64,000 nucleotides of DNA, taken from positions 15,234,501-15,298,500 of the forward strand of contig NC_036447.1 of assembly GCF_002775205.1 (NCBI RefSeq), read 5' to 3'. Source of the DNA: Xiphophorus maculatus. Taxonomy: Eukaryota > Chordata > Actinopteri > Cyprinodontiformes > Poeciliidae. Shown in pieces: positions 37,301 through 49,800 of the stretch. The stretch's first letter is position 1; every line of letters begins with the position of its first letter. The translations under genes and the position numbers were made by a program. The notes under the pieces are model-generated. The model saw only the letters and a program-made list of their open reading frames with translations. It had not been told where the DNA came from and did no database searches.

Positions 37301-40300
37301 GACGTCATCCTCAGTAGCAACCCTTCATACATCGAGGTGAAAAATCTGCTTCTGTCCATCGGAAACCTGCCGCATGAAATGAACAAGTACATGCTGTCGA
37401 AGATCCAAGACATCCTTCGCTTTCAAATGCCAGCCAGGTTTGTTATACAGGAAGCTCACAGAGCAGTCAGTCCAACAAACCTAAACATAAACTCATATGT
37501 AGAACATAATAACATAACATTAACTTATTCCTTGCATTTCTGCAGCAAAATTATACGTCAAGCTTTGGAGGACATGATTTCCCATAACTATGATCGCTTT
37601 GCTAAAGTTGGGTCATCGTCTGCATTCTCAGGATTCATGGCCCGTAAGTAACAGAAAAATTTTTTTTTCTATCCTGAAAATGCTTTGTATTGCTAAAGGC
37701 TTCATAATCCTTGAATGTCTTTCAGTTTTAGCCAAATTTAAATATATTTTACCAGGAATTTTATGTGACAGACAAACACAAAGTTGCACATAACAGCTGC
37801 AACTTTGTACTGCCTCTACCAGCCTTAAGTATGTAGGGACTGAACCTTCTACCCATTCCTCTTTGCAAAATAGCTCAAGCTCAGTCAGATTTGATGGAAA
37901 GTGTCTGTCTATATCAGTTTTCACATATTTCAACAAAGTTTTAATGAACTTAGGCCTATAATGAATATCTTTATTTGTATTATACACCGTTCCATTGTAG
38001 CTCTGACATTCTCTTCCTGTATTGTGAAGGTGGACTTTATTTTTGAGTATCAGATTGAAGGTTGATTAAAATGCTGCAATTTCTGATTTTTACCTGTCAA
38101 AACTTTTTAACTTTGTCTCTTGTACCACTTTTAATTAATTGTGACTTTGTCTTGGTGTGTCATATAAATTCCCGATTAAATACAATGAGAGTTTTGGGTT
38201 TACTGTGGCAAGATGTGAAAAAAGTTCAAAAGTTATGGCTGCTTATTCCAGGCACCTGTGATACTATTTCTACAGGCTGCAACTTGGTGAAAATAGGCAT
38301 GGAAAATCAAAGCTGTTAAAATGATCACTGAATTAAAACATTTTACAGAAGCATTTTATATTGGTCTTGAATAAATAACAAAAAGACTAAAATCAAACAA
38401 CCCACTGTTTCCACAGAATCTCCTGATGTGACCTCGACGTACAGTTTGGACATCCTGTACTCCGGCTCTGGTATCCTCAGAAGAAGCAACATGAATATTT
38501 ATGGTGCCAGTCAAGGTTCAATGCTACATGGACTGCAGGTGCACACACAAGGACACGCAAGTTTTTATTATTAATATTATTTGTCGAAAAAATCTGGCTT
38601 ATGCTAATCTGATATTTCTTTTTGTCTTTCAGGTGGCGATTGAGGCTCAGGGTTTAGAGTCTCTAATCGCTGCCACTCCCGATGAGGGAGAGGAAGACCT
38701 GGAGTCGTTTGCTGGTATGTCAGCTCTGCTGTTCGATGTTCAGCTGCGACCCGTCACGTTCTTCAAGGGTTACAGTGACCTCATGTCCAAAATGTTCTCC
38801 ATGACCGGGGAGCCAATGAACGTGGTGAAAGGACTCATCCTGCTCACAGATCACTCTGAGGTACACGGCTTAACACAGAGAGCTTTTGCATTTTTTAAAG
38901 TGGAATCCTATTTAAAGCTCTTATGGAAAACAGAACAATATTGTGTGTAGAGGTCCAGCTTTTTTGGGTTTCTTTTTTAATAGCTCCAACCACAATGGAG
39001 CTAAACTCAACTTAATAAGCACGTTAGCGGAAGCTGAGCAGAAAAGGCGCTCGTAAACCATGTTTAACATGTGCGCCATATGGTGTCTATTAATTTACAG
39101 ATATGGCGCATATATATCAAGCTTCTCTCACCAGAGCTTTGGTATGTCTGTGTCAAGCCCCCAACAGCTTTAGCCTTAAAGAGAACAGTGTCTGAAGTGC
39201 TGGATGCCATCACTTAAACAGGTTGATGAAGCCATAATTGTCCTATTTTTGAAAAGGGAGCTGTCCATTTTGACTTCTGTGCCCTTTCTGTTAGATAAAT
39301 AAAATGCTGTCTAAGGAAATGTCAACCACTCAGTTAAATACTGCTGATTTGATTCTCACCAAATTCACTGATGCTGCTAATTAAATTGTGGAAAAAGGCT
39401 TAAAATAAGATCAGCTATATTAACAATTTCACACTAAAAGAGAAAGAAAATCTTTAATTTAGTATTTTCAGTATTGTAAATCTCACTTCAACAAATAAAT
39501 TGATGCAGATGACAAGTATTGTATAACCCCCTTTTGTCAAAAAGGACACATTTTTTATTTGTATTTTTTTTACTTTTCAAAAATAGGGCAATAATACCTT
39601 CATCAAGATGTTATATAATTTTATTTTATTTATTTATTTACTTTTTAAAAAAATGTTCCAAACATTTTGGTTTTATTTAAATAAAAAAATATTTGGGATG
39701 TTATTGCTAGCTATAAACAATAAAAAACAGTAATTTCTTAACATGAGATCCCCCATCACTGAATAATTGTCCACAAATTTAAAGTTAGATTTCTTTTTTG
39801 AGTTTGAGCCTACAGTTTCAGCAATACAACATTGTCATTCTAGGTCATTTATCACCAAATATATGACTAATCTAATATATGTAACTTAAATTCAGCAGAG
39901 AAATATTGCAATGTTTGCTATGAATTTTGTCATTATGGAAATAATAAAAAATGCACAAATTTAACAATGAAACATTCTTCCTTACTCAGACAGCCCTAAT
40001 CTCAAAACTTCACTCTTGTGTATTTTGTTTCGATTTGTCATCCTGCAGGTCATCCAGCTTCAGTCAGGTCTGAAGGCGAATGCAGAGTTTCAAGGAGGCT
40101 TAGCCATTGACATTTCCGGAGGGATGGAGATAAGCCTGTGGTACAGAGAGTCAAAAACCAGCGTCAATAACAGGTACCGGTCAAAAACGCTGATATAAAC
40201 AACTTGCGTCATCAGAGAATATGCTCTCTGCATCTGGGTCCTGGCCAAAGTTCAGTCACGTAAATTTATGGATTAACTCACCAAGTCAAAGAAGTGCTAT

Positions 40301-42571
40301 ATGCGCCGTATGACTTAATGCACATGCAGGTCAAAGGCCTGGTTGACATTTACACAATTCTTAGAAAACAATCTTGGTGCCTTGAAAGGAAGATAATTTT
40401 AGAGGTTCCTGCCATGTCACTCAGTTTGACAGGATTTCTGTTGATGCTGGGTTTATCTGAACTTTAGCAGGTCTATAAGTACCGTCTGATTCATCCGTTC
40501 CACCGGCTCTCTGGCCCGGCTCCAGGATTGCGCGTCACGCCTGGACCCTTTGTCGTGTGCCGGCGACGTCGGGTTGTGTCTGAGTCTCTATTTTAAAAGC
40601 ATTACAGTCAACACACGACAGTAGCTGCTGAATATGGAGCACGTCATCACTTCTGAATCAGATGGCTCGTGGCATCAGGTGATGAAATGGGGCTTAAGAG
40701 GAACGCAAGAGAATTTAAACCTTTAAATATGGTTTTATGGCTGAGCTAACTCATGCTGTCGTGTCACTTTAAGTCAAATTTAGGTTACACGGTAAATTAA
40801 GAAAGACAACTATTTTAATGTTTTAAATTATTGGATTCAGTACACTTCGGAGGATCGTCACTTAGGCTAGATGTTATTGTGCTTTTTTTTTTTTTATAAA
40901 TCTCACCTTTTCTTTACAACTGGGCTGATCCATGTCTTCAGGATTAGTTGTGTGCATGCAAATGGCAGAGGCAGGTGAATGGCCAAGCATAGCTGCACCT
41001 CTCCACTGCTGATAATAGACTGGATGCCATGGATATGTATAGGGCAACACCAAACCACAATAGCCTTGCCAGCTTGCCTGGCTGGTCTCCCCGGGCAAAG
41101 TTAGAAAAGTATTTTTTTTTTCTTTTTTGTTTCTTAATTTGAAACACAAGGTAAATAAAATATCTGGAACAGGTAATACTATGTTGAAAAACTATTGTAT
41201 TGTTCTGTTTTTTAATCAGGAAATGCTTTAGCACAGAGAACAATAGAGGTAATGGGGTTTGGGATTTTGGTTAAACCAGTTAAAAATCTGTCTAAGGCTG
41301 TGAGGACTCAAGATGTTTCCTTACATCAATGTGCACAAACATTTTAGACCTTACTGGCACACATGTACGTTCATTCCTATTTGTGTCAGGTCATCTGTAT
41401 CAGATTGATCATCTCAGGAGTCTACAGTTTTTCACAGCCTAATGGGCGGCAATATTCAAAGTATTTTTTATAGCTTTCCCAGCAGTTATTGTCACTAAAG
41501 TTAGGAGTTGACACTTGAAAAATGTTTTTAACCAATGAAAAACAGTAGGATGTGCCATTTGCTCTGGTAGTAGCTGATATTAGAAATTATTTGTCTCAAT
41601 TATTTGTGTTTAAATACAAAGGAGCGCTTTATCTGATAGATATTTTACAACACAATGCACACTACTTATTTAGTAAGACTCAAACAATCAAATGTACTCA
41701 TTCAGAATTTATGCTGGGAGTTTTCACCACATTCTGCATGTGAGCCGCATTGTATGCAGAACTGGCAGCTGTTCAGCAAGCTCTGACTTTTTCATTAAAG
41801 GCTAGATCATTTTGGGAGGCTTTTCTCTCCCCTTCATAAATGAAATTATGATTTGAAAGTTTCCTTTAGCATTTACTGGGATTATCTTTGTGTGTTATTA
41901 AAGCTTGTTTGATATGAGACAAATGTAACAAAAATAAATCTGGAAAGTACACCTATTCATGGTACTGTGCAGCTGATCCCCATGTGCATAGAAATGATCA
42001 TGTTTGATGTTTAAACCAACAGTTTTTCAATTAATACCTTTCTTTGGTGTAACTCCAACATGACTTTAAGGAGCTTATGAACTGAGCTGTTTGCTATCGA
42101 ACTCTCACTTTTCTTGATCTCATTGACCGTGCTTTTGCTTGGTTCTCTCCCCAGAGGAGCCTTAGTGGTCACTGGCAACGTAACGGTGGACATGGACTTT
42201 TTGAGGGCTGGTGTGGAGGTCAGCTTTGACACAGAAGCCTCTCTGGACTTCATCACCACAGTCCAGTTCTCTGACTATCCCTTCCTGGTGTGCATGCAGA
42301 TGGACAAGGCTACCTTCCCTGTCAGGTAGACTCTATCCCAAATAGTCTGACTTTCCTTTAGCTGATGTAAGCTTTAACTTTTTGTTTGTGTTTTCTTCTT
42401 CTTTTTTTTTTCTTTTTTTTTAGTGAATACTTTTCCAGGTATGAGAGCCTGTCATCAGGGAAGAGTATTATGTCACGAAAGGCTAAAAAGCAGCTTGTGC
42501 CTGGCTCTGAGTTCCCTCTCCATCAGGAGAACTCCAACATGTGCAAAAGGGTTTTTGAGTCCAGCTGGTAG
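28322..42571 (+). CDS. mttp: Microsomal triglyceride transfer protein, large subunit (mttp)
   Basis: ER-lumen lipid transfer protein that pairs with protein disulfide isomerase and lipidates apolipoprotein B. Eighteen exons: 28322-28382, 29422-29615, 29721-29864, 33206-33313, 33416-33532, 33625-33764, 33952-34102, 35496-35653, 35803-35971, 36677-36784, 36926-37138, 37226-37437, 37546-37643, 38417-38538, 38633-38860, 40049-40173, 42155-42325, 42424-42571 (TAG). Phases all agree; total 2667 nt, 888 residues (human 894). It has a signal peptide ([17 protein letters not shown]), then the vitellogenin/lipovitellin-type N-terminal barrel ([20 protein letters not shown]). The alpha-helical middle is highly conserved ([38 protein letters not shown]). 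The lipid-binding C-terminal sheets include [52 protein letters not shown] and [12 protein letters not shown]-like [12 protein letters not shown]. The family is unmistakable. A run of five Ala (GCT) opens exon 2. Several introns carry Tc1 debris. Confidence 0.97.
29865..33205 (+). other. mttp intron 3 (3.3 kb)
   Basis: AT-rich intron, the longest of the gene. No transposon ends, RNA gene or open frame of substance were recognised. Confidence 0.55.
36130..36632. mobile_element. Tc1-like remnant in mttp intron 9
   Basis: The left part contains TTTTGTTACAACCACACAC followed by AAATAAAATGCATTTTTATT. The right part contains GTTGACAAAATGTG, then AAGGGGAGTGACAAAATTTC, ending CAGTACTG before TA. These correspond to the two terminal regions of the local Tc1 family in opposite orientation, with most of the interior lost. 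A 9-bp-arm palindrome (TAACATGTA/TACATGTTA) lies at the left edge, 36120-36141. Boundaries approximate. Confidence 0.45.
37735..38035 (-). mobile_element. Tc1-like transposase fragment in mttp intron 13
   Basis: The minus-strand frame shows [20 protein letters not shown], then ..TYLRLVEAV, the characteristic C-terminal block of Tc1 transposases. On the left side, GGAATTTTATGTGACAGACA represents the terminal repeat zone. The interior is deleted and no intact frame remains. Confidence 0.75.
38861..40048 (+). other. mttp intron 15
   Basis: 1.2-kb AT-rich intron with poly-T/poly-A runs around 39540-39700. Nothing else recognised. Confidence 0.5.
40174..42154 (+). other. mttp intron 16 with a CpG-rich patch
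   Basis: 2-kb intron. A short patch at about 40495-40590 is rich in CpG (GGCCCGGCTCC, GCGCGTCACG, GCCGGCGACGTCGGG), unlike the surrounding AT-rich sequence. No exon or transposon was identified. Confidence 0.5.
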
Positions 42572-43058
42572 AGAAGACATCTGGATGTGTCGACTACCAA
42601 AGGATTTACTGGATTCGCAGACGGTTGTCACATGCTTACACTGAAAAAGCAGGTCTTGATTTCTCAGGCAATGAAAGATCATCAAGGGTGGAAAAAAGAG
42701 AAATGGTTAATGTTTTTAGTAACGTTTACATTCCTGTGAGTATTTAAGGGGTGCTGGTCATTTTGCTGCTTCATCATTTCATGTTCTTACATTTTTGGCC
42801 ATATTCTGTCTATCTTTCTTATTTGAATATGTAAATAGTCGTCTTGCCACAGAATAATTTGTTCCGACTATACCTCAAATTGCTCTGGGATGTTTAATGC
42901 CTACTTTCACGTTTTGAGAATTTAAAGTTATCTTTATATAATTTACTCATTGTCTTCTATTTAAAAATGTGGTTATGTGATGCTTAAAAGAATGATGATG
43001 CTTATAGTTATTTGGTTTGATCATGTCTCGTAGTAGTAGAATCTGAGATCAGAACTAC

Positions 43059-43064
43059 AATAAA
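43059..43064 (+). terminator. Candidate mttp polyadenylation signal
   Basis: AATAAA about 490 bp after the mttp stop. A second AATAAA lies near 43522. No transcript data are available to choose between them. Confidence 0.4.
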
Positions 43065-43829
43065 TGGAAGACGTTGTAAAATAATATACAATTAAATCAA
43101 ACGTGAGATTAGAGCATATTTAGTATCATTTATCTCCATAAATGCTGAACTAGAATGATAAACTGACATGAAATTATTCTGTGCTAAATGACTACAAATT
43201 TAGTACTAAATAATTTCTTCACAGGTAAACAGAAGAAGGGCGTCAAAGTGTTGCTAATAAAAGAGGACATGAATTGGCGAAGGGGCAAAAATGACCCAGT
43301 TATATTTAAATCATTTTGATTTAATGTTTTTGTCAGAAATTGGGAGCTTTCACATTTTGTGTTTTTGGATTACTTTGAAAATGATATTTATGATGGGCAC
43401 ATATAATAAACTATGTGAGGCTACAGTGAAGAAGAAGTTGTAAATACTGATGAAGCTGGAAAAAGTGCATAAGCTTTCAAGACCAGAAAACTCTTTCCTG
43501 ACTATGATATTGTATTTTTTAAATAAATTTGCTGAATGAGACTGGACATGTGAGATTAACAGAGTAATTTTGTTTTTAATTGTATTTGTCATAATCGAGT
43601 TGTTTATAACTCTGACAGGCAAAATAAATATCAGAACATTGTTTTCTGTATTTGTACTTGCAAGAGTGTAAGTTGAATATTAAAATATGAACCAATCAAC
43701 ACTTCTATTGACTGAAATTGATTAAAACAGTTTATAATTCTAATGTGATAGAATAAACATGTTAGACATAATCCTTTAAATCCAGTATCCACCCTTCTAA
43801 TTTGTAAACAGAGACCATGTCTGTATAAT

Positions 43830-44300
43830 CTGGTCTCTGCATGAATTTAGTTGTGTGAAGACCTCAGAGGATTATTAGAGAACATCAGTGAATAAACTGC
43901 ATCACTGAGATCAAGTAAAGTAGCAAACAGATCAGATAGCATTCTACAATTTACCAACAATTCATCAAAAGAACCCCCCACTTGATGACTTTGTGTTTCT
44001 GTGTTTGATATGATGTAAAGCACTTTGAAATGCCTTGCTGCTGAAATGTGCTATACAAATAAAATTTTATTGAAAACAGACCGGAACAGCCTTGCCTGTA
44101 GAGGAAACGGGAGCCATGTAGAGGAAGAATCTCTAGCTACAAGAGACTTGGCCATGGCCACAACTGAATGGTTATAGATTAAAGCATATTTACGTGTACG
44201 GCCCAGCCAAGTCAAGACCTAAGTCGATTATAACTTATGGCAAGACTTGAAAATTGATGTTATTCTTTCAATTTGAGTGAGCTTGATGAATTTAGCTGAG
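43830..44300 (+). mobile_element. Broken Tc1-like element downstream of mttp
   Basis: Plus-strand fragments of the local Tc1 family: GAAGACCTCAGAGGATTATT, then TTAGAGAACATCAGTGAA, and further on GGTTATAGATTAAAGCATAT with TGGCAAGACTTGAAAATTG (transposase C-terminal coding). They are separated by foreign sequence, including a LINE-like tail at 44012-44073. Confidence 0.65.
44012..44073 (+). repeat. LINE-like 3' tail
   Basis: TGTAAAGCACTTTGAAATGC followed by TGTGCTATACAAATAAAATT, the recurrent 3' terminal motif of a dispersed teleost repeat. It is inserted within Tc1 debris. Family name uncertain. Confidence 0.55.
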
Positions 44301-44490
44301 AAGGGCCAAACATAATCCAAACAATTTGCAGATGGTGAGGTGAGGTGTGGTGAGGTGTGGGGGCCAGTGCCGGACACATCTTCAGATTTTCAGGACCAAA
44401 ATGAGTTGGGGACAATATTTTTTGCTTTCAGTTTTGGCAGTATGAAGATTCAATAATTGTTTAATTCTGATCACAGAGTTAACTTTGCAT

Positions 44491-44585
44491 GTGTATGAAT
44501 TATTGAAAATAATTCATACACATATGAAATATGAATTATTGGAAATAATTCATACAGAAATAATTTGAAATAATTCATACACATA
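44491..44585. repeat. Tandem hairpin repeats around an AATAATTCATACA unit
   Basis: Perfect inverted repeat: 14-bp arms GTGTATGAATTATT (44491-44504) and AATAATTCATACAC (44508-44521) with a 3-nt loop. It is followed by a second inverted pair (ATGAATTATT at 44531-44540, AATAATTCAT at 44544-44553) and a third direct copy of AATAATTCATACACAT. Confidence 0.85.
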
Positions 44586-46270
44586 GATTTTTACATAGAC
44601 AACGTTAATGATGGTAGTGTTTTCCTTCTGTCTGTTGAATAAAAACTATTTCAGCATGTAAATGTTATCATTCATCCGACAGATAATAAATATGTTAAAA
44701 TCAATGTACTTTGGTTCTTGGACTGTTTCAAGGAAACGTATCTCAGACAATTTTAGCAAAAGTCTGCAAAGAGAAGACATACTTTGACGGCCTAAACATG
44801 ACACTCCCTCACTGATCCAGGTAAGGCCATAAATCTTGAGTCTTTCCGTGTCACAACTGTGACATCAGAGCCCCTGCTGGCATCCAAAAGCAACAACTGG
44901 GCCCTAATGTAGATTCTTTAGAAAGCACAGGGAGCAGCTGGGGGCAAGCGGGTGTCTGCCAGTCTCACTGCATCCACGGCAACCAAGTAAACACAGCAGC
45001 AAACTGTCAGGTTAAACTTAAGCACCACCGGGTGATGTTTCACTGTCACCAGAAAGCTAACCTCGCACGCACGGCACATGCCAAACGTGTTCTTCTGCTG
45101 GCATAAATCTACTTGATTGCCTCTCACCTATGTTATTCTGAAGTTATTTGATCTTATTTTGTGCATTTGTGTTCAAATGTGTTCTTAGTTTTCTTGCCTG
45201 AATGATGCTCTGCCCGACCTCCACCCACGGCTTGTTAACATTAGCATAACACTTTACTATTTTTCTAAAGGATTTGGCAAAATAAATAAAATTAATTGCA
45301 AGTACAATTTATTATAACAAAACATTAATGAAATAAACACATAATATCCTACTTTTGTGGATTACAATATGAATATGTAAGAATTCCTTTTGTACAACCA
45401 GAAGAAAAGTTAAAGTTAAATTAGTAAGTCAGGCACAGTTAGGTTTAAAGCAATTAGACAGGCTTACTTGTTTTTATAAATGTTATATTTTTTTTAATCT
45501 TACACTAGGATTTGAAGAGATCAAGTAAAAGTGAAAATAACAGATTCTGATAAAGAAAAGTTAAACATCGATGGATCCGGATGTTCAGTTTACTAAAAAC
45601 AGAAGTTCTTTTTAAGATTGCTCTAAATTAGCACCCTAACTAACAAGTGGTGTGAAGAAAGGAAAAAAAACAGTTTCAGTGTCTTGCATTTTAACATTTA
45701 TTGCAAACAAATGTAGATGTATCAGTCTACATTACATCCATCCATCACACTTATTCTTTTCAGTACAGTGAATGGTACAGTAAATGCAAAATTTGCATTC
45801 AATTTCCCCTTTCAAAGTAGTCCCTTTACTTTGCATCCTGACCTTTACCTTGGTCACAGGCACAGACGGCAGTTTTAAATCACTGATGGCATCAATTCAA
45901 CAGAATAGAGTTCAGTCATGTGCGACTTATTTTTAAACCTTCTCTATGCACGTATCTCAGACCATCTCACCTTAACACTTTCCTCGTCCGCTATACAAAA
46001 CACTGATAGTGTCATTTTCCCATGTTTAATCCTGAAATCCCGTCAGATATCATGACATGGCACATGAATAGTACAGAACACCACTGTCACCATTTATAAT
46101 TCATGATTCGTATGCTGTTTAACTCAGCTATGACACCAATTTCAGACAGATTATCCTCTCTGTATGCCTCATTCTTGAAAGCAAAAAATAAGAAATGCTC
46201 CTGCGTTGATGTGTCATTCACACACGATGCCATGATCCTGAAGTTCTCCTTGACAAAGTTTCAAAACATA

Positions 46271-46882
46271 CAGAGCCTTGCAAATGTATTCATCCTATTT
46301 TATCCTTTCATCACATCACAATCACATCCTTGAAAGGTTTATTAGGATTTTATTTGATAGATTAATGCAAAGGAACACATAATTGTGAGGTCTGAGGAAT
46401 ATTAAACATTATTTTCAAACAATAGGAGAGGGCTAAAAGAGGTTATTCAACCAGAACATCCTCATTTGTTCTGCTATTCCTAAGTAAAATTGTTGCTATA
46501 TTTAATGTTAGTAATATTGGCCTTAATGTTGTGCAAAATGTTGTGTGATGAAGAACCAACATCATCATGAACACACAATCCTCAACATGACACATGGTGG
46601 TGGCAGCATCATGCTGTGGGAGTGCTGTTCTGTCACAACAGGGATGATGGATGGAGCTAAAGACAGGTCAGTTTGGGAAGAAAGCCTGTTGAAGGCTGCA
46701 AAAGACCTGAGACGGGGTCAAAGGTTCACCAATAAAAATATTTATTTGTAAAAAAAAAAAGTATTATTATTTTGGAGCATTTTATTCCCTTTCACAGTTA
46801 TGGACATCTTATTATTGATCTATCACATAAAATTCCAACAAAATATTTTGACCAAAGGTATTAATACTTTTGGAAGTTACTG
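46271..46882 (+). mobile_element. Internally deleted Tc1-like element with both ends
   Basis: 612 bp bounded by TA on both sides (46269-46270, 46883-46884). The left end CAGAGCCTTGCAAATGTATT pairs imperfectly with the right end (AATACTTTTGGAAGTTACTG). Inside is transposase-coding residue reading ATGGTGGTGGCAGCATCATG, the codons of the HGGGSIM(L)W block conserved in Tc1 transposases, then GATGGAGCTAAAGACAGG. The N-terminal half is deleted. Confidence 0.85.
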
Positions 46883-49800
46883 TATAACATAACCTGCATC
46901 TTATTCTTTACATAAAGAATAAAAATGGTAAATAAAAATGTCTCAATAGTGCTTTTGTCACCCACGGTTACAGCCCTTTACAGTTAGTGCTGCCATTGTT
47001 GGTGACCGCCCAAGTGCAATATTTAGAAAATAGAAAGAAATAAAATTTACATTTCAAATTTCACATGTTCCAGTAAAATAAGCTTAAAAGTTCTTAAAAA
47101 TTAGAGAAATGCAATTTTTTTCAGTCATCCAACACTGGAAACGCTTTGTCAAGTTTTCAGGTGATCTGTGTTTATTTTCTTACAGGTTGTTTAGGTCTCA
47201 GTAGCTTGATTTAAACTGTCCCCAACAGCTTCCGGCTACAATGCACCTCAAATTGCATCAAACATTGCACTGTCAATTAGGCTCTTGAGAGAAAACCCTT
47301 CAGAAAAGTTAACAAAATGTGTTCAAAACCTGGACTAATCTTAGTAAAATAAACTTTTAGGGCACGAGATGGGGAAATGATATGTATTTTAAATGGAGGT
47401 AAGTAGACTGACCAGCAGCTCCAAATACCTTTTAGTTTGTGCTTAGTTTCGCAACATTCTGCAAATAGCAAATCTACAGTTGGTATTATGCTCAGAGGGA
47501 TGCTGGTTCATGTTAGCACAAAGACCAATGAGGCCCTGCTGCATGTTCAGTGGGAAACAGGACAGAAAATGTATTAAAAAGAATCAAAATATTATTGTTT
47601 AAATATCGAAAAAGACAGGATCAAGGGGGGGAAACTTAATTCATTTTGGATAGTAATTCTAATTACAGTTTTGCACCAAACAGCTCGCTCTAAAGTGTCT
47701 TTAAAACCTGGTATTACTGTGTGTGCTAATCGTAAAGACACGCTTCACACATGTACACTCTGTGTGATCCTGTTTGCAGGGAAGTAACGCAACTCCTCGT
47801 TGTGCTCACAGAATGCTCGAATGCCACGCATAGCTCACGACCACAAACACGGACACATTCAGACGCAAGCACACACGCTCCCATCTCATTACACAAAAGT
47901 GTAAACTGAACCAAGACAAATAGAGGAAGTTATCCTGTAAATGTCTCAGTTGGCTCCGACTCATTAGGCCCAACACTACTTATAGTGACCTGAGCTCAGT
48001 GCTAAATCTGAGTCGTTGCTCTGTTTTCATCTGAGCAACATGCATAGTGTTACTCATCTCACCTCACTAGTAAAAACAAGAGGTGTGCATTAAGGAAATA
48101 ATGTTATTATTAATAATAATAAAACACTTCATTTATACATCATGCTGGCGGGCATTAAGACGCATTTGACTCAATGCAACAAGGAGTTGATGTCAACAGA
48201 AAAGCTGACTGATGGCAAAAAGTTACTGTGGAAGGGTTTAGTGATAGCACACAAAGGAAAACCAGATTCTTTTGATATGACTGTTATTTACTTGAAAATA
48301 AATGTAATGATTTTACATTTATGTCTGGTCCATATATAATGGACCATATAGCCCATTACATATGGAGTGCCAGTGTGGTGCCAGACACACTGCAGCGGAA
48401 GGTCTGGAGTGATTCAGCATTCAGTAAATGGTCCCTTTCCTCAGATAAGTGTGAAAAATCACAAGTATTTATATCCTTTTTTAATGCAAAACTACACTGT
48501 TGAAAGTAGTTTAGAGGACTTTTATCCAGCAGTAATCCACATGATCTCATCTTTTATTAAGACAACTCTAACAAGTCCATATCCATTTAGACTTTGCAGT
48601 CATTACTTTTTGGGGATTCAAAGTTCATTTTACACTTGGCATACTGATACTGTATTAGCATGCGCTAATACAAACTTTTCCCCCCTCTGCTGGTCCAGGT
48701 AGCTAGCATGACTCTCTCCATTTAGCATCATTTCCCAATTTTTCCTGGAGGACCTTGAGACATTCCAGTGCAGGACAGGGTATGCAACTCCTTCAGGGTA
48801 TTCTGGGCCCATCCTCTGATCTTTTATTTCTACTTGGATGTGTCAGGAATGCCTCCACAGGAATCTGAACAAGAGCCCGATAGATATTATTGATAGGTCA
48901 GAATTATATTTATCTATATATGTGTGCCAACAGAGAGAGATGATTTGCTTAAAGCTACTCAGCTCAATAAAATAACTTACCATGTCTGCATTAAGCCATT
49001 ATGTCACATAAAAAAGTAATAATTGTTGCACATATATACAATTATATCTATGCTCAGTCAACATCAGCCTAAAGAAACAAACTCTAACACCAGCCTCTCT
49101 TAATCTTGAAAGACCGGAGTTTTATTTTGAAGGATGATTAAGCTGAGTAATTTATCCTTAATTTATTATCTTCATGAGATTAAACTGGTGCCTAGGCTTA
49201 TAGTCATCATTCATTAGGCAAAGCTCAAATCTCAGAAATGTGTTATGCCAAACCTATTCATAATCAGGTTTCTAGTCTTCACACTAGAAACATTTGTTTA
49301 TTTAGCATCACAAGCCAAAAAAAACTTATTTCTCAGCATTTAATCTACTTAGCTACTTAGGAAACTTTGACCACATAGATATTAGAACAGAAGTGGCAGT
49401 CTTAGTTGGTGAGAAACCTCAAAATGTTCAAGTCTTGGTACTTCAACAATTGTATCTTTGCCAAACAAATGGAAAATACCATACTAAAATGCTTCCAAGC
49501 TTGTCAAAACCACCAACAAATGAAGTAAAGATGCTGCTCTTGGTCAACTGCTCTGGATATTTTCTACTTATTGGTCAAAGCTAGAAAATACAAACATATG
49601 GGTGGGATATAAGGTCTGGTATGCCACCCTACCCCTATATCTTTTATTTAAGCCACATTCAAATGGACAATCTGTACTTCATTTAGAATGTCCTTGACAA
49701 CAAATACACACATTATTTTTCTTTCTAGGTCACTATAAATACATTAAGGCAACAAGGTGATAACATGTGATCGCTCCAGGATGTCAGTAACATCAGATAG

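Noticed and set aside
48326-48346. 8-bp-arm palindrome TGGTCCAT..ATGGACCA, considered as an SRF-type site
   Set aside because: The A/T core is nine bases, not the six needed for a CArG box; short palindromes like this are expected by chance in AT-rich DNA.
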